The position numbers and the translations under genes were made by a program. A stretch of 64,000 bases of DNA from an uncultured Candidatus Actinomarina sp. (lineage in GTDB: Bacteria; Actinomycetota; Acidimicrobiia; Actinomarinales; Actinomarinaceae): positions 62,001 through 126,000 of the forward strand of contig CACJJR010000002.1 of NCBI GenBank assembly GCA_902593795.1. Reading direction: 5' to 3'. The number at the start of each line of letters is the position of its first letter. Position 1 is the stretch's first letter. Shown piece after piece: positions 61,554-64,000 of this stretch. The notes beneath the pieces are model-generated. The model did no database searches. It had not been told where the DNA came from and was given only the letters and a program-made list of their open reading frames with translations.

Positions 61554-62492
61554 TTAACCTATAAAATATTTAGATAATTCGTTATATAAAGGTATTCCAA
61601 AAATTATATTGAATGGAAAAGTAACACCTAGGCTTAGACCTAAGTAGATTGCAGGATTAGCATCCGGTATTGCGTCTTTTACAACTGCAGGAACTGCTAT
61701 GTAGCTTGCACTAGCTGTGAGCACCATCAGTAATGTAGAGTTACCAACGGATAAGTCAAAATTAATTGAGGCAATCAAAGCAATTAATGATCCTATCAGT
61801 GGTGTTAATAAAGCAAATGCTATTAAATTGACTCCCTTACCTTTAAGTTCTCCAGTTCTTTTAGCAACCCTAGTTCCCATGACAAACAAAAATACATACA
61901 AAATATAATCAAAAATAGTAACTATAAAGATATCTATATTTGAAATAACTGTTTTGTTTACAAAATATCCTACAAACAACGATGAGATTAAAATAATATT
62001 AGGGATTTCTAAAAAAGCAGTTTTGATAGTTTGAAGATTAGTACCTTTGTTAATTTTGTTATGAGTCACTAAATAAAGTGCCATAAAAATTGCTGGAAAT
62101 TCCATTACGACTAAAACTGCAGACATGTAATTATCAAAGTCTTGATTAGTAGTTGATAAATATGCAATAGCTGTAACAAATGTAACAGCACTTACAGATC
62201 CATATGTACCAGAAAGTGCAGCAGCGTCATCAGTGTTGAGTATATTTTTAAGATAAATGTAAGCAATAGCTGGAATTAAAAGAGCAAATAAAATTCCAAG
62301 AGACAACGCACTGATAACATCATTTATAAAACCATTTTCTTGAAGACTCAAACCACCTTTAAGTCCGAGTGCAAGTAATAAATAGTAACCTAAATATTTA
62401 GAAATTGAGTTTGGAAGACTTAATTTAAAGGTAATACCAATGATTATTCCAGAAAGGAATAATATTAGTGCTGGATTAAGTACGGCTTCCAT
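61554..62492 (-). CDS. sbtA: sodium-dependent bicarbonate transporter SbtA family
   Basis: A 312-residue membrane protein with about ten helices. LGLKGGLSLQENGF near residue 41, ALSGTYGSVSAVTFVTAIAYL near 91 and VLVVMEFPAIFMALYL are SbtA family motifs. Cyanobacterial SbtA takes up bicarbonate with sodium. Here it could supply bicarbonate for carboxylases. The PII-like regulator SbtB is not seen beside it. It follows btpA on the - strand by 50 bases. Confidence 0.85.
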   Translation of the reverse strand: MEAVLNPALILFLSGIIIGITFKLSLPNSISKYLGYYLLLALGLKGGLSLQENGFINDVISALSLGILFALLIPAIAYIYLKNILNTDDAAALSGTYGSVSAVTFVTAIAYLSTTNQDFDNYMSAVLVVMEFPAIFMALYLVTHNKINKGTNLQTIKTAFLEIPNIILISSLFVGYFVNKTVISNIDIFIVTIFDYILYVFLFVMGTRVAKRTGELKGKGVNLIAFALLTPLIGSLIALIASINFDLSVGNSTLLMVLTASASYIAVPAVVKDAIPDANPAIYLGLSLGVTFPFNIIFGIPLYNELSKYFIG

Positions 62493-62542
62493 TCAAATAA
62501 AAATGATAGTTAGATAATAGATTTGTATTGTCGTATTGAAAA

Positions 62543-63304
62543 TTATTTTATTTTTCTTACTAACTCTTCAACTCTATTGATGTCGACTTTTTTAGCAACA
62601 TCGTTGTCAAATTTGAAACTTGTCCCAACAATTAATATATCAGCTAAATCTTCATAAGCATCTACATTTGAAGATGTAACTCCGGATCCAATTGCAAGTT
62701 TTCCAGTTGGCACAATATTTCTTACTTTTTGTAAGTCTTCAATGTTTATCTCATGCCCTGTACCATCACCAGTTACTATTACAACATCTGCACCTGCTCT
62801 TTGTATAAGTTCTTCAGCATGATTTTCTATCTTTGAACCTGGTGCTGGAACTGCATGCTTTACAAAGACATCAGCATATATCTCAATATAATTATTTAAG
62901 CTTGATTTAAATTGGTTAACTTCATGAGCATCTCCCTCAATGATTCCTTGATCAGTAAACATTGTGTTATTTAGGACATTAATTCGTACGAATTGTGATT
63001 TAGTAGCTTCAGCTATTGCCAAAGCAGAAATACCATCATTCCTTAATACATTAATACCAATTTTAATATCTCTTTCAATTGATAAATTTTCAACAACTGT
63101 TGTGAAGCTTGCAAGGGTTCTTTTAGAGATATTATCTTTTACAAATGGTGTATCTCCAAAATTCTCAACGATAATTCCATCAACACCTCCATAAATTAAA
63201 CTATTTACATCTTCTTGAGCTAGATCAATTATTTCGTCAATTGATAACCGATTAGAAGGGGAGCCAGGCAAGCTCTTTAGATGAACTACTCCGTAAATTT
63301 GCAT
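62543..63304 (-). CDS. BtpA/SgcQ family TIM-barrel protein
   Basis: A 253-residue protein of the BtpA family. GVVHLKSLPGSP near the start, VDGIIVENFGDTPF near 39, INVLRNDGISALAIAEA near 100 and VKHAVPAPGSKIENHAEELIQRAGADVVIVTGDGTG are family blocks. BtpA was linked to photosystem I stability in cyanobacteria, and others to sugar or nucleoside pathways; none fits obviously here. The start shares a base with the next gene's stop (TAATG). Confidence 0.85.
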   Translation of the reverse strand: MQIYGVVHLKSLPGSPSNRLSIDEIIDLAQEDVNSLIYGGVDGIIVENFGDTPFVKDNISKRTLASFTTVVENLSIERDIKIGINVLRNDGISALAIAEATKSQFVRINVLNNTMFTDQGIIEGDAHEVNQFKSSLNNYIEIYADVFVKHAVPAPGSKIENHAEELIQRAGADVVIVTGDGTGHEINIEDLQKVRNIVPTGKLAIGSGVTSSNVDAYEDLADILIVGTSFKFDNDVAKKVDINRVEELVRKIK

Positions 63305-64000
63305 TATATTTTTACGTGATTTAATTTAACGAATTTTTTAGCAAAGTCACCTTCAGTAGATAATGTTAATTTATGACCTTTTGGAACTCTTCCTGTAACT
63401 ACTCTACACCAATCACTTGCATTACCTTTTATACTATTTTCACTTTGCTCGTTACCAAATTGCCAAGCTTTATATTCTGGTCCAATAAGTTCAATTCTTA
63501 AATCCTGATTCTTAATTTTATTGACTTTGCTTGCTTGCTCTGCATTTAACCATCCAAATAAAGCAACATGTTCAATCCTCACTGTATCTTCATAATCTTT
63601 CTTCATAGCATCATACACATCTAGACTATGAGCCCATGTTTCTGCTAGTTTTGTTACAGCAAATGTGCGGCAGTCAATTTCATTTTTCCACCATGTAATT
63701 TTCTTTCCAGGTGAAGACTTAGCCAGTATCTCAATAACTGATGCTCTTGACATCCTCCACCACTCAATTACATCTTGAGGTCGCATATCGCTACCTCTTT
63801 TTATTGCTTCTTTTTCAAACTTTTCCAGTCCTTTTGGCCCTCTGTATTTATTAAAATCAGAACCTTTTTTCTTCAGTGCATTATGTGCTAAATCTTCAAG
63901 TCCGGCTAAATAGCTTACATGGGCAGTGATATTCCAATTTTTATATGTTGTTTTTGTATTCCAATTCCTAACAGGGATGCTTTGAAGATATTGGTCCAAT
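63304..64000 (-). CDS. TIGR03084-like metal-binding protein, 5' end missing (partial)
   Basis: The window ends inside this gene. The visible 231 residues contain NITAHVSYLAGLEDLA, WWRMSRASVIEILA, FAVTKLAETWAHSLDVYDAM and IEHVALFGWLNAEQA, a pattern of the DinB-like, mycothiol-enzyme-related TIGR03084 family of Actinobacteria. His and Asp residues of the metal site (HVSYLAG, WAHSLD) are present. The TTG near the edge is internal; the true start lies beyond base 64000. Confidence 0.8.
   Translation of the reverse strand, partial: LDQYLQSIPVRNWNTKTTYKNWNITAHVSYLAGLEDLAHNALKKKGSDFNKYRGPKGLEKFEKEAIKRGSDMRPQDVIEWWRMSRASVIEILAKSSPGKKITWWKNEIDCRTFAVTKLAETWAHSLDVYDAMKKDYEDTVRIEHVALFGWLNAEQASKVNKIKNQDLRIELIGPEYKAWQFGNEQSENSIKGNASDWCRVVTGRVPKGHKLTLSTEGDFAKKFVKLNHVKI

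Noticed and set aside
1-64000. CRISPR arrays, rRNA, tRNA genes or insertion sequences
   Set aside because: No regularly spaced repeats, no rRNA- or tRNA-like sequence in the gaps and no transposase motifs were seen.

Overview
ORGANISM. The window is gene-dense, AT-rich bacterial chromosome (low-30s % G+C by eye). Most genes overlap or abut and no gene-free stretch reaches 300 bases. Several features point to an actinobacterium: coenzyme F420 biosynthesis (cofG/cofH) with F420-type enzymes (a Ddn-like nitroreductase and an LLM oxidoreductase); the order coaD / SepIVA-like coiled coil / DUF177 / rpmF / plsX / rnc / mutM / smc; a mycothiol-enzyme-like TIGR03084 protein; and EtfAB. With such low G+C and streamlining, a small marine Acidimicrobiia of the 'Candidatus Actinomarina' kind is my best guess. 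That is inference; no rRNA or tRNA lies in the window. LAYOUT. (1) 1-6.2 kb: alpha/beta hydrolase, a membrane-anchored MurF-like ligase, ddl and a HAD phosphatase on +; then on - rpmB, a cold-shock-like protein, a photolyase-like protein with apparently permuted domains, and a Ddn-like protein. (2) 6.2-17 kb: a long + operon recG-rsmD-coaD-sepIVA-like-DUF177-rpmF-plsX-rnc-mutM-asparaginase, then smc-cdd. The SMC is short and seems to lack the hinge; the cytidine deaminase has lost a zinc cysteine. (3) 17-21.3 kb, -: upp-deoB-PNP-etfB-etfA (nucleoside salvage, then electron-transfer flavoprotein). (4) 21.4-30.9 kb: the usual rpsP-khpA-rimM-trmD-rplS-lepB-rnhB series, split by a - operon (GAPDH-like pseudoenzyme, GAPDH, RidA, PuuD-like hydrolase) and by cofG-cofH on +. 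(5) 31-34.4 kb: enoyl-CoA hydratase, amino-acid ABC binding protein and permease, XerC/D recombinase. (6) 34.4-41.8 kb: structured leader, then rpsB-tsf-pyrH-frr-cdsA-rseP-ispG-proS. (7) 41.8-51.2 kb: attenuator-like leader, then rimP-nusA-infB-rbfA-nrnA-truB-ribF-rpsO, a long hairpin, and pnp. (8) 51.2-64 kb: a more accessory region with DUF2179 and PlsC (-), formyl-THF cyclo-ligase, LLM oxidoreductase plus flavin reductase, a peroxiredoxin-like protein, a methyltransferase, a haloalkane dehalogenase, divergent umuD/umuC followed by a phage-type 5-hmdU-kinase helical-domain homologue, an MFS exporter, an SDR, an SbtA-type bicarbonate transporter, BtpA and a truncated TIGR03084 protein. WORKING TOGETHER. 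Most of the window is core translation, RNA-processing and envelope machinery, coupled by TAATG/ATGA overlaps. The unusual points are a hinge-less SMC, a tandem active/inactive GAPDH pair, CofH with an unexplained roughly 230-residue N-terminal region, a permuted photolyase-like protein, and a umuDC-linked homologue of phage thymine-hypermodification proteins. RNA-level control is suggested upstream of rpsB, rimP and pnp.
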